Assembly (NCBI RefSeq): GCF_039555335.1
Contig: NC_092640.1
Coordinates: forward strand, 35,582,784-35,646,783
Direction: 5' to 3'
Length of the DNA stretch: 64,000 bases
From: Amphiura filiformis
Lineage: Eukaryota > Echinodermata > Ophiuroidea > Amphilepidida > Amphiuridae
Shown here: piece after piece, positions 20,998-33,600 of the stretch
How positions within the stretch are numbered: position 1 is the stretch's first letter
How the letters are laid out: each line of letters opens with the position of its first letter
Position numbers and translations under genes: made by a program
The notes under the pieces: generated by a model
What the model saw: the letters and a program-made list of their open reading frames with translations, nothing else
What the model was told of the DNA's origin: nothing
Database searches by the model: none

Positions 20998-22160
20998 TCC
21001 AAATGGTCCTCGAGTGTTCGTAGTGTTTCACGACTCACAAGCGTACCCAGAGTACCTTATATCGTATACCAAGAACATTTCTAAGTAGATATACTGGGCA
21101 AAAAGTATCCGTTCACTTAAATCAAATTTCGGATTGCATATGCTCTGGGCGTCGTCTTGGGGCGCCGAATCGGCCAATTCAGCGCCCGTAGATTGATTCT
21201 GCGCCCCTACAGGCGGTGAAAGTCATTAATCATTTGAAAGACCGTTTAAAGACCGAAGTTCAACTTGATTAGGCCTATAACCAAATTAGTGGTAGGCCTA
21301 TTTGTGCAGTGTTTTACCGTGTGGGGGAGTATTATATATCCTTGCCCCAGGCGCGCCACAGCCCCTATAATACGGTCTTTCGGGGAAAAATCATTAGATT
21401 TTAAAAGTTTACTTCGAGTGCTGCTAAATGTCAAAAATGTCAATTTTTAATAATTTCCATTACGTTTGTATTATATTTTCAAAAAATTTAAATTATTTGA
21501 TATCAGCAGGACATTCCTCGTATTCAGTATGCAATTTGGTGTGTCTGATGTGCTCTCGATTCTTCCGCCTCAATGACAACACAGTGATAATTTTTTTTTT
21601 GAACGTACACAAATACAATGGTATACAGGCTGAGTCAAAAAGAAGTAAACTCATGTTTGAGGGGCTGTAACTCGAGATCTGTAAGGAATCTGCTAAAAAT
21701 AAAAATACCACTGGAAAGAGCAAATTATACACGTTTAAATACAACAAAGAATTGTTGCAATGTGCATCTAAATGTAAACAATTTGTGCTTCTTGTTGAGG
21801 GATGAGTATGATAAATGTTGCCAAATTGGGATGTGTTTTGAGTAAAGCTTGGATTGTATTTTCCTTTTTTGGACATTGTTTTGAGAGTCAAAAGTCTGAA
21901 ATTGGGTCAGAGTTCAAGTCAGGTCATTATTTGGCAGCGATTGGGACAAAACCTTGTAGAAAGTAAAGTGAGTTAAAGATATTATGTTTTTGCAGAACGA
22001 GCAGCACAGATGATTGCAAATTGTCATGACATTTTATGTACAGAATATTGAACTATGTGTAAATAGAGATTTGAAGCTATTTCATCATGTTGATTGACAT
22101 TTTGTAGATAAAGTATGGTGCGCCAAATGCGTCATAATTGCGATTGTGAGCATAGTTCAG
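20998..22160. other. No gene; partial copy of the TTAA-type MITE
   Basis: About 21395-21575 matches one end of the MITE at 58519-59186 (shared AAAGTTTACTTCGAGTG, TTATTTGATATCAGCAGG and GTCTGATGTGCTCT blocks). The remainder, including 21600-22150, shows no recognisable coding sequence. Confidence 0.55.
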
Positions 22161-22162
22161 AT

Positions 22163-22504
22163 AAAAAGGGCATTTCGTGATCCACAGCCTCATCCCCCAC
22201 TTTTCTCCAAAAAGTTGAGATTTTTATATCACTGGAAACCTCTGGCTACATAATGTTTATGTACAAAATATTTCTTGCAGATTAATTCGTTTAGCCAAGA
22301 TATCGTGAAATTTGAATTTCGTTCTGGTGCACCAGAACGAAATTACAACGTATTGTCTATGGAGCAGTGTAATACACATAATCATGCATAACTCGCAAAC
22401 GCAATATCGGAATCAACTGAAATTTTGGGAATATGCTTTTTTCGTGGATATGTACTGAAAAATGTCATAAAAAGAGGATGCTAGGATCACGAAATACTCC
22501 TTTA
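22163..22504. mobile_element. MITE with TTAAAGG..TTTCGTGATCC ends (family also at 63641-63981)
   Basis: Ends AAAAGGGCATTTCGTGATCC and GGATCACGAAATACTCCTTT (inverted), with the interior block CGAAATTACAACG, CATGCATAACTCGCAAACGC and CAACTGAAATTTTGGGAAT shared with 63641-63981 and with partial copies at about 34790-34965, 36154-36173 plus 39542-39685, and 41999-42090. Non-coding. Confidence 0.7.
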
Positions 22505-23430
22505 AGTGCACTTAGCGTAAAGTAGGCCAGGTTAAAATAATGTGTGACTTTGAGTAACAAATAGTTGCATAATTTACGAGATTTGTGCATGCTGATTGCG
22601 TAATCATATTTAGGTTTAGACTAAATGCTTTGTATATAGAAGTAGGCACATATAGTGCACCATGTGATTCAGGATTTGCATAAATATGTTTTGATAAAGA
22701 TGTAATCATGCTTTGTAAATAACTTTTGTACAAGTAGCAAACTATGTTGTGTAACTATGGTAAAACACTGCTTTGGTAAATACGATTGTGTATTTCTAAC
22801 TTGGTTATGGCAAGCCATTGTTGACAAAATTAACATTGAAATTGATGATTGGCGTGTGACAAAAATAGATCATTTTAATGTGATAAATGATGCAGCCATT
22901 GTTGAAACCTTGTACTTGTGTTGGTTGTATACTGTCAAGATGAGTATTGGATAAAACTACACTGGCTTTGTGTACCAACTCAAAAATGTGTGTTGACGAG
23001 TAAACAGTTTGTGTTCCATTAAGGCCCATGCAGGCTCCTCGTGCACTTTGAAGTCTGTAGGGGTCCTAATGTGTTCTTGTATAAAAAGATTGTCTTTCAA
23101 ATGGAAATCTGCGCAGTGGTGTAGAATGTGTTGATGTGGCCAAATATACTATATAAAGGGAAGAACACATGTGAGATTGGGGGGGGAGAGACAGACATAC
23201 TAGAAAGAGAAGAACTCGAGAGGAGGAGAGGGAGGGGCCCTTTTTTTAAATGTCACATTAATATCGGATTAATATAAACCAGAATGACATCAAATTTGCG
23301 TTCGGACCCGATGTAGGCCTATCCTGCTTGGATGTACGCTATACCGTTAGATGGCGATATTATAATATCGCAATTCGCAAAGATTACTGTTGTAGAACCA
23401 GTGACCATCAAAGACATATTTCGGATATAT
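22505..23430. other. No gene recognised
   Basis: Short unconvincing frames only. A purine-rich GAGAGAGGAG tract lies at about 23178-23240. Confidence 0.5.
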
Positions 23431-23439
23431 ATAGGTATC

Positions 23440-23960
23440 GGGAAAAGTAAAGTAATCGCAAGTCAAGGTCAAAGTTCAAAATTTCTAACTTTGTCCGATC
23501 GGTCTCAAACTTGGTGGGCGGCGGAATCCTCGGTACTAGGGGAATATATGCGCGAAATTAAATGGCGGTCAACCAAGGTCAAAGATCATCACGGAGGGGT
23601 CAAATTTAACTAAATAACTTAATTTGTCCGATCGGGCTTAAACTTGGTGGGTGGAATCCTACGTATGAGGTCAAAGGTCATGCAGGGGCTAAATTTTAAA
23701 CTTCGCCCAATTTGGCTCAAACTTGGTGAAAATGATTCGCCATATCACGGGAGCATGAACAAAATCAAACCGAGGTCACTCTAGGGCAAAGGTAATATGG
23801 GGTCAAACGTGAAAGTATGCCTAATTGGGCTTAAAAGTGATTAAAAGAATCCTCAATATGACAGGAACATGTCAAAAAGTCAAACGAAGTCATCAGGGGT
23901 CAATTAGCATCGCTATCAGTTACTCTCACAGCGGGTGAACTAGTAAATATAAAATATGTA
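23440..23960. repeat. Degenerate tandem repeat (about 110-130 bp unit)
   Basis: Repeated, diverged blocks of GGTCAAAGGTCAT, TTGTCCGATCGGGCT, AAACTTGGTGGG and GAATCCT recur about four times, with increasing divergence rightward. Non-coding minisatellite-like array. Confidence 0.6.
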
Positions 23961-24594
23961 GGTGTGTGACGTGCGAAAAGAGAACCTATCCTAAAAGAGT
24001 TCTTTAAAGCTAACAGACAGGGGCGTCTCCAGACATTTTTTATTAGGGGGGTTAAGAGTCACTGATTGCCGACGAGCCGTCTGTGTATCGACATACCAAA
24101 TAGAATCCGGGAGCAAAATACAAATGTTATATCAGAGGTTCCACGTCGGGGCGTGTGTATTATGCGTTGCCCTTTATCATGTTTATCCAATTTTATACAT
24201 AATGCCTACATTTTAACCCATAAACTTTACTGACATGACATACACACAAAGAAAATAGCTGAATAAAGCAGTAATGTGGTCAAATCGGTATACACATGAA
24301 TAAAAAAACACTCCTGAAATTTTTAGGCTAAGAAAAGAAACACATTTGTTTCCACTTGGTGACCTGAATATGAAACTGCGATTTTGTATCATATCTATAG
24401 CGCATATGGTTAGAAACGTCCGGGCCCCGGAGCGGGCGGCCATCATGTCGCGCTTGGGCGACGCAGGGGGTGTCTGAGGGTGATGTGCCCCGAGAAGTAA
24501 GACACATTTGCAAAATGAAGACCCAGTTGAAGCGATCTGTTGGACCATTTTGGCACTATTAGTGTGTAAAATTTTAGTTTTTTTAGAATTTTTG

Positions 24595-24842
24595 GTTTTG
24601 GTAAATCGTTTTAACAACATTAAATGCCGGGTTATGTAAAGTCATATAAACGTTTTAAAACGTTTGGTATGAAAATACCGTACGCTTCAAAAATACTAAG
24701 ACAATTTTTGCCAAATATTTTATCAACACTTAAATAACATTATTATTTTGCAAGAAATCAAAAAACGTTTTTAAATGTTATGAAAACGTTTTACACCCTT
24801 TATATATCCTTTATGTAACCCAATTAAACTTTTGCTGGGGCA
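24595..24842. mobile_element. Partial copy of the AAACGTTTT foldback MITE
   Basis: Shares GCCGGGTTATGTAAAG, repeated AAAACGTTTT blocks and a terminal TTTTGCTGGG with the element at 3496-4202. The left terminus is missing. Confidence 0.6.
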
Positions 24843-25405
24843 TCGCAATCCCACGATATATAAATTAATCTACAAATAAAATGAGGTTTGGAAGGAAAAA
24901 CATATTTATATCCCATTTATTTCAAATAAGGCAAAATAAGAGTATAATATAAGGAGTATAAAATACGACGAATTTCAGGTTATTCATAACACCGCTATGT
25001 TTCTTGAAATAGTTTCTGCTATGTAGTTAATATTATTAGTACCTGCAAGTCATATTGAAATGTTTCACTTAATCATTCTTTTTTCAAAGCAAGTTTTAAA
25101 GAACTGGAATAATCCAAACTTTCGTCTAGCGCTGCTTTCCCCAGAATGTCAAACATTTGTCAAGGTACTTATTTACTATTCTTAAACATTTGAGAACGTT
25201 CCTGCAACCTCATTGGTTCTTACCCGTGTGATATGACACGATATCACACGGGTCAGCGCGTGCATCAACGCGATACACGTGCTCGCTATTTGAACCAATC
25301 GGAGGCGCATAGCAACAACGAGACTGATCGATTTTAAGCCCTAGGTAGTTCCTTTTAAAATGTATAGGATTTAATACTTATGATATTTCCATTTGAATTG
25401 AAGTG

Positions 25406-27050
25406 TTTAAGAATGAGAATAAAGGTATTGTTTTTAGCCGCTGTCGTGTATCTATCGTCTCATATAACACGGGCGACATCATTATTTTTGGCGTAAAACA
25501 ACTCGGCTTCGCCTCGTTGTTTTACTTAAAACTAGCGGGATACCCGCGCTCCGCGCGGGTCCCCGCTAGATGAGTACGGTAAATGTAAGCGGTCACTATA
25601 ACAGGAAGAAATACTGAACAGATAGCATCATTGAAAGGTATATTTTATTTATATAAATCTGTCTCTTTATTACATTTCCCTTTTACCTTCTTTTTTTTAT
25701 TTGCTGCTTTTTTTTTTATTTAATTCTGTTCTCATTATTTTAGCTTCTTTTTTTTTTCTAACCGGTACATTTCCTGATTAGTTTCTTTCCTTCTTTGTTT
25801 CGTTCCCTTTCACTTAGTTACTTTAACCCGTTGGCCTATTACTCGTACCTCTTTTGTCATTTTAATTTCATTTTTCTTCATAGTACCGCTTCATGTTGTT
25901 TATACAACACACATCTTTTCCCCGTATTTATTGCGTCCTCTCACAGCGTGTATGCGGAAGTGTTCATCCGTTATCATAATACCGTGACCAGTCCATGTAC
26001 CTTTTTGTCCTTAATTTTTTATTTATTTTTCCTTCTTTCTGTATTATCATGTCCACTGGTCTCTGGCTCGCAAGTCGCGCGGCCCTGCGCCGTTTACGCG
26101 CGCATTGGCGAGTGCGCATTACGCACGCGGCGCTGACGCGCTGCCTGCCAGCTGCAGTTTTTCATAACAAAAAACCCGTTTTACCCATATTTTCACTGTT
26201 TTTGCAGCCAATTCTTGACCGATTTCAACCAAATAAAGTACAGGCAATTTCCCGTATATTCCTTGATCTCCCGTATGAATTTGGTGACATTTGGATCGAA
26301 ACTGACGGAGCCTTTTACATAAACCACATACATACATACACACATACAACATTAGCCTATTTATAGTAAGACTAGCGGGATACCCGCGCTTCGCGCTGGT
26401 CCCCGCTAGTGAGTAAATGGGAGCATTCACTATGACAGGAAGAATTACTGAACAGGTAGAATCATTGAAAAGGTACATTTTATTTATATAAATCTGTCTC
26501 TTCTTACATTTCCTCTTTTTTTGCTGCTTAGCTTGTGATTGTGATTTTCCGTTTCCATGTTATGTTTAACCCCATTCTCATTATTTTATAAATGTGTTAT
26601 TTCTAACATTTCCCTTTTAGCTTCTCTTTTTTATTTGCTGCTTGCGATTTCCCGTTTCCATGTTTTTTTATTTAATTCTGTTCTCATTATTTTAGCTTCT
26701 TTTTTCTTACATTTTCTGAATGGTTTCTTTCCTTCTTTGTTTCGTTCCCGTTTCATTTAGTTACTTTAACCCGTTGGCCTATTACTCGTACCTCTTTTGT
26801 CATTTAAAAATTTCCATTTTTCTTTTAGTACCGCTTCATGTTGTTTATACAACACACATTTTTTCCCGTATTTATTTCGGAGCCTTTTACATAAACCACA
26901 TACATACACACACACACACACACACCCACCCCACACATACAACATTAGCCTATTTATAGTAAGATAATGATGTCGCCCGTGTTATATGAGACGATAGATA
27001 CACTCCAGGGGCTAAAACCAATTCCTTTATTCTCTAAACATAACACGGTT
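25406..27050. mobile_element. Inverted-repeat element enclosing a duplicated GC-hairpin repeat
   Basis: The outer arms 25406-25486 and about 26966-27050 are inverted copies (GTGTATCTATCGTCTCATAT then ACACGGGCGACATCATTAT). Between them are two tandem, diverged copies (about 25533-26366 and 26370-26965) of a unit that starts ACTAGCGGGATACCCGCGC, a GC-rich hairpin ending CCCCGCTAG, continues through T-rich sequence and ends CATACAACATTAGCCTATTT. The first unit also contains a CpG-rich stretch at about 26060-26155. No convincing protein. Just left, 25490-25525, is a palindrome around CTCGGCTTCGCCTCG. Confidence 0.65.
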
Positions 27051-27645
27051 GTTTGATGTGATCATTTATCAATGTTTCTAACAAAATTCAATTCTAGACT
27101 TTACCAATACCAACATCTATCACACTAATACAGGGTGTCCCAGAATGATATATACCGTGTTTGAACAAAATTTCAAAAATATATAGTCAACAGTGTATCT
27201 AATTTTATAAGTGCAATACAATGATACATATGTCTCCTACATATTCTGTGACTTTCATGGAAATAGCTCGATTCGTTTTGGCGTGACATTGCTATTACTG
27301 AAAATGGACGAAATCTGCATGTATGTACTTTACAGCGCAAAGACTTCATAACACATGGATCCCTTATCACCATCGTTCAGCCGCACTGTGCAATCTGTTA
27401 GAGAAATCCTACATTCTTTTATAAGAAATACACCAAATTTGGCAAATATGTAGAGCTTACAATGCTGAATAATTCTGGATATGGGATTAAGTGAAACATT
27501 TCAATATGACTTCAGATACTTAGGTTGAAAAACGTACTTTTTTGTGATTTTTACAGAGGATATAACTTCCTCAAAGTAAATTTTCATCATATTGTTTTAT
27601 TGTTGTTTCTTAGTTTTGTTGATTTTTCCTCTTGAAATAGGTACT

Positions 27646-30600
27646 CTATGACGAATTTTTCAATAGCAATTTGACCCACTCATTCTTTCGCAATTTTCGG
27701 GGCATTTTGAACTGCAAAATGCTGGTAGTAGAATTATGTATAATGTAATCGCGCAGTTCATTGAACGAGCCTGATTGGACGAGGATGACCTGGGCTAGTC
27801 CCAAACTACCCATGCCACGGTAATAGTCGTACATTGGAACTTGGTTGCGAAGGATGATGTCGAACTGCAATAGGAAACATATTGAGTATAATAAGAAATA
27901 AATATCAAGCAATCGTCTATTTTGTTATTTATGTTGTCTTTGTATACGTATTTGTGTGATAATTATTATGATATGCGTATATTATACGACATGTTTCTTT
28001 GAGCAAGTTCACGATTCTCACGAACATGAATGTCACGCCCAAACTAAAAACGTTTTTAAATAGCATTACTTATGGTCCTGTGTCACAATCTAGGGTACCT
28101 TTGTGTTACATAGTAAAAAAATGAAATGTTTCAAACATTTTACCTACACATCTCATTTGACGTGGTTCATCCTCCTGAGCATTATGACACCTTTTTTTAT
28201 GGAAATCGGTTAAAAATGAGAGAGTGCGGGCGAAAACAATTTAACCCCACCTCTTTTTTCCACATTTACAATCATTCTGAGCAAGTATTAGTCTTTTAAA
28301 TGTCCTTCTGTATTTATTTACTTGGTTTAGATGTCTGGGAGTTCATTTAGACATTTTTTTACTAGATTCAAATTTTTAATGGGAGTTTTAGATCAAATTT
28401 ACGATACTAATCCCTCCTCCTAATCCTCCTCCTCCTAATCATCAACCACCCTTGGCACATTTCATGCCAAACGTCATAAGAAAATAATTAACAATTATTT
28501 TAAAACAGGATAAAAACATGAGTAATATAGAATAAATTAGCCTCATTTTAAGACCGAATTGAATCTTCTAAGTGAAGGAATACTCAAGCGACACTGTTTT
28601 GAAGTCCAAGGTGCACATCAAAATATAACAAAACCACCTTTTTGGGTACCCCAGTATAATGACACAGGATCATATACAATGTACGTGATTTTCTCCTTTA
28701 GCTCTTCTTGATCTCATTCTCATTTCCCTTCAACATCATCCTCATCATCATACTTCTTTTCTTGCCCTTTTCCTTCACTAGGAAACATTCCGTGAAAATT
28801 TTGTGTTGGATTACAGATTTTTCACACAGATTTTTCAACCGATCACGAATTTCTGTCTTGTGCTTCCACCACGACTTCTTCATCTTCTTCCATCAAATGC
28901 CTAAACCATAAGAGTCAATAAGCCCAATCGCCATTCTAACTTCCGGTTTTTGACAACAGTTTTTGGGACACTTTGACCTCTGACATAGCGGGCAAATTGA
29001 CGTAATTATTATTAATTTACTTATTATTGTCATAATGTTATCATCAAAAATACTTAAATAATTAATTTATAAAATAATAATATTTTTTATATTTGTTTTA
29101 ATTATTGTAAAACATTTTAGATGATATTTTGTACGTACAAAAACCCAATATTTCTGAATTCTCCCAATATGTCAAAGGACAAAAACTGTCCCACAATGCA
29201 TTGTAAACTTCCAATGCAGATTTGGCTTATTTCGCCCCAATGTGTTGCTTTCTGTAATTACTGCAAAGGAGTAAAACGAAGAGTGAAATGTCACTCTTTT
29301 GGGAGTGAATTTCAGCCACTGTCACTCTTTTTAAGGGTGCACGAATCCAAAAAAATATTCTCCAATGGAGTGATATCATTATAATAGACCAGCATTACGA
29401 GTGAAATTCAGTTTTTTAATTTTATATTAGATACACACCTTATCTTTGTCAAGAAGCTCTTCTTTCTTTATTATGGAACCAGGTTTACTTTGTATTTCAA
29501 CAAACATAACGTAATACGGGACATCAGCGGTCTCGGTGGCACCTGATATTAAAAAACAATGATATTTAATTAAAAATTTAGTTCACACTGTTTTCAAAAT
29601 CGAATGTATGTTGATATGTCTAAATATACATGTGTCAATACATTAGATCATTCTAATAATTCCTATTGCATAAGAATAAACATGAATAAATTATGCAATG
29701 TATTCTAGAATATTGTTAAATTGATAAGGCAAAACAAGCGTTTGGTTTTTGGCTTAATTATTTATTGTTTTTATGAAATATCGGTAAATATATGTTTAAT
29801 ATCATTTTATTGGAAGGATTGTATCGTTATGAATTCGTCAAAGCGCCCCCCCCCACACACACAGAGGGAAAAAGTAAATCGGGAAGGCAAAGGAAAAGAA
29901 AAGGGGCACGGAACCCGTTTCCCACCAAAATGCACCATGATCATGGGCCAACATAGTGTAAATAGTGTACGCCATAACATTAATACGGTTCACGTGATAG
30001 GACTTACCTTTCAAAACTGAATGCGAGTTTTTTGTTTGTTTTGTTTTTTACCTTTGACCGCTTCCACCAGACTGCATTCTGCGCATGCGTAGTCGACTAA
30101 GTCTGCTTCCCATGATTCAACAGTATCGAGTAGAGCCCGTCGTAAACAGTCTTCAGACATCTTTTCGCCTCGCAGATTAATCAGGTCTCCAATTCTGGTT
30201 ATGAAAATTTATTTATAATGATGATCAGAAAACACAACTAACAACAAGTTTTATATATTATTTTATACATTGTGGTAAGATATCAAAAAAAAAAATTACC
30301 TGCAAATCTAAGGTTTGCCGAAGGGCTTTTTTCTTTTTCATTCATTTTTTTCATTCAGTCAATTTTGATATTAAAGCGCTTTCAGTACTGATCGCCCAAG
30401 ATGTCCCGATCAAACGCTATAAATCCTACAATAATTAATACAAAATCAAAAATACCAAGAATACTATAATACAAAGTGAGAATATGAAAATAATACTTGG
30501 CAATGAAATAGCCAATATACTGAAATAAATGCAATTTACTATCCAAAGAACAGGAGCAATTTGCCTTGCTCAATTTCAAATTTTAACCATGTCATCAGCG

Positions 30601-33600
30601 AGCCATAAAACAACAGGAAAGAGTAGGGCTAGGGTTGTTGCATCTCTCGGTGTATTGCTACACATGCAGTTGTGAATAAAATTTGTTTACATCAAATTTA
30701 ATCTAAATGTACTGTAACGCCTACCTGAACTGTATTTCAATGATAGGGCTCTTATTGTAGAAGCCAACCACTTTAATAACGTCCCCAAATCGGAATCGAT
30801 ACAAGCCGTCAATGTTAGTCAACACAAGCTCGTAAGACTCGTCTTCCTTCAGTTCGTCAATCAAAAGTGTTTCGGGCTGTTCTTCCTGGCTGTGAGGGGG
30901 AAATAAGAAACGATCATAAATTTGTGACACTTGGAGAATTTATAATGGCCACCACCGAGAATTGAACCCGGTACATCATGCAAAAATGCGAGTACGCCAA
31001 CCAATATGCCAGCCACCACCCTATAATAATCGCTCATATTAAGGTTAGCAGATATTTTAAAATGTTGCGATTTGGTAGTTTACAGCATCTTGCGAATGTT
31101 AATGGCTTTGACAAAAATTACATTGTTTATTTCATAGCGTGTGTAGAAGAATTCAAATATCACAGATACACTTTTGTAGGTCCTGATTTATAGAATGAAC
31201 TTTTGCAAAACATCAAAGCGTTATTTTTCAATAATATATTGATTTAGATAATGAAAACCGCTTTTTGGCTGATTCGACCAATAATACGGTGTACCCTTAA
31301 ACCTTTAGATTGATTATAAATGAAGTAGACAAGAGCATAGCCAGCTTCCCTGGTGGGGGGGGCGTTGTGGGAAGTTTTAGGGTAAAGACGGAAAAAAATC
31401 CCGGTTGTATGATTTTGACCAGGTATTATCGGTGGGATATAGATATACCGTTTTTTTAGATAGACTGTTATGTAAGTCTTTGGGCTTTATTGGGACAAAA
31501 CTTGATAATTTACACTATTTTAGCCCATGATATGAGTTAATTTGGGTGAAAAAAAGGCTCTTTGCCCCCTCTTTTCCTTTGCCATTTACTCTTTCACTTC
31601 TTGTGAGGGGGGGGCACTTTTCTCTTTCATTGTTTTGTCAGGGGGAACTTTGCCCCGGCCCCCTGCTGGCTACGCTACTGTTTGTACCCATACCCTTTGT
31701 CTCTGCAAAATACCTTTTCTCAAGTGGAATGAATTCGAAGAATGTAAGATCTGTGAACAACAGATAGTGAAGTTTTCGCTCTGGTATTTTCGGCCACACA
31801 TTAAGTCCAAGTACGCCTTCACTGCTAATGTAAAACGCCGTGTATAGCACCACATCTATAAAATATCAGGAGATATATATTGACAGAATTTCAGTTCAGT
31901 ATATTCTATATGGATATTATTAGGTTTTATCTGAGGTTAGATAAGATGAGAATATAATTATTACTTTACATTGTTTTGATAGTTATGTTGCGCCTTCAGC
32001 GAGGAGTGAATTGTTATCGATGGTGAGCAAATTGCGGTAATATTTCGAGGGTTCAGAACCAGAAAGCCGTAATGATTATCTCTCACAAAATGAGCATAAA
32101 GTTGGCTCCTTTGCTTTGGTCTTCAAAAATCAATATTTCCTTCACGATGTCATTTGTTTGTTCTAATTTTGTCACGATTAATGGACTGTATCATCTATAT
32201 TGCCCTGGCAACTTTATGCCTATTTTGTGGGAGCAGGTGATTGTGACTTCAGGTTTTCTGGCTCACAACCCTCGAATTTATTATTTTAAGTTGCAAAAGT
32301 TGAAAATCAACAGACGAAATAACCATGACGTCGATATACAGTTTGGAAAAATAGATAAATGCAAAAGTACATTACCTTTAGCGTATTTATTTTCCAATAA
32401 ATCCGCGTAAAATTTAAAAGCAGGCGTTACTACACCAAACAGGCAAGACATGTAAGGCCACACACGTCTCGCAATCCCTTCGAACCCGCGCTCAAATTCC
32501 CGCCGTAATTGCTCCGCCCTGATTGGATCCGGTGTAAGAATCTCATTGAGCTCACTGCGGACGTCGGAGGGAATATCCAAATCGGTCTTGATCGTACCAG
32601 TTGCTATATCGTTAACCATATCGGACCAATTGTTTTCGATAACTTTGAAAAAGTTGCAAATGATGATGCAAAATGGTGCTTGTAATGTGTTTAAATACTC
32701 ATCTTTCAAAGCGAAAATCGCGTGGACATACATGGCTTCTTTCTCGGTACATATCCTAAAACCGGGCGCTGGGGAGACAAATACCGGTAAGATGTCATTT
32801 TTAGTTATCCTTGTAAAGGCGCACTTTACTATTCCAGCTTCGGACCAAGTTTCGGCCGGATGTGTGTATATGGAGCACATTTTTTGCGTCAACGACTTCG
32901 ACGGGATTTCTTCCCCCACTATCCCCATGAGTGTAGTGAATCCCGTCATCGATATATGCTGTTTGCGTTCTGTAGACATCGGTATCATCTTCGGTTTCCC
33001 AGTAGTGCCTGATGTCATGACAAATTGAACGGGTCGTGACGGCAACAGCACGTTATCTTCGCCTTTTGCCGTGCGCTTGATGTAGTCCTCAAATTGATCA
33101 TACTTGCTCAAAGGATGGCGCTTTCGAAAATCATCCACTGTAAAAGCGTATCCTAAACCCATGGTACGTCCGTACTCTGTCTCAGCATTTTTCTGTAGAA
33201 TTTCAAGCAGCAACTTTTCCTGTATTTCACGTGGTGTTTTGGTGGCTTCTTTAAATTTCTTCCACTGATGTTTACCGTAAAAGAGAAACATCAAGCCAAA
33301 GAAGTAGAGCTGTATTAGTTCCTTTAAGGTGGTCTTTTTGGAACATGCTTGTGTGGCGATATGGATGGATAGTATAGCTGGAACTCCCGTTACAAATGCC
33401 GCAAACACTGAAATGGATTAATAATAACAATAGTATATGGTTTTATATTAGCACATTCATTCTTAGCACATATATTAGCACATACATGTGTATGTTGTAT
33501 GTTTAAAAACAAAACCATTTGAATTAATAGTGGCGGCGGCCTGGCGGGGTTCCATACCCATTATACTCGCGCTAAAATTGCAGGTTTAAATGCTTTTAAG

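Noticed and set aside
32546-33028. 160-aa plus-strand frame
   Set aside because: Antisense shadow of GH3 exon 2; no similarity of its own.
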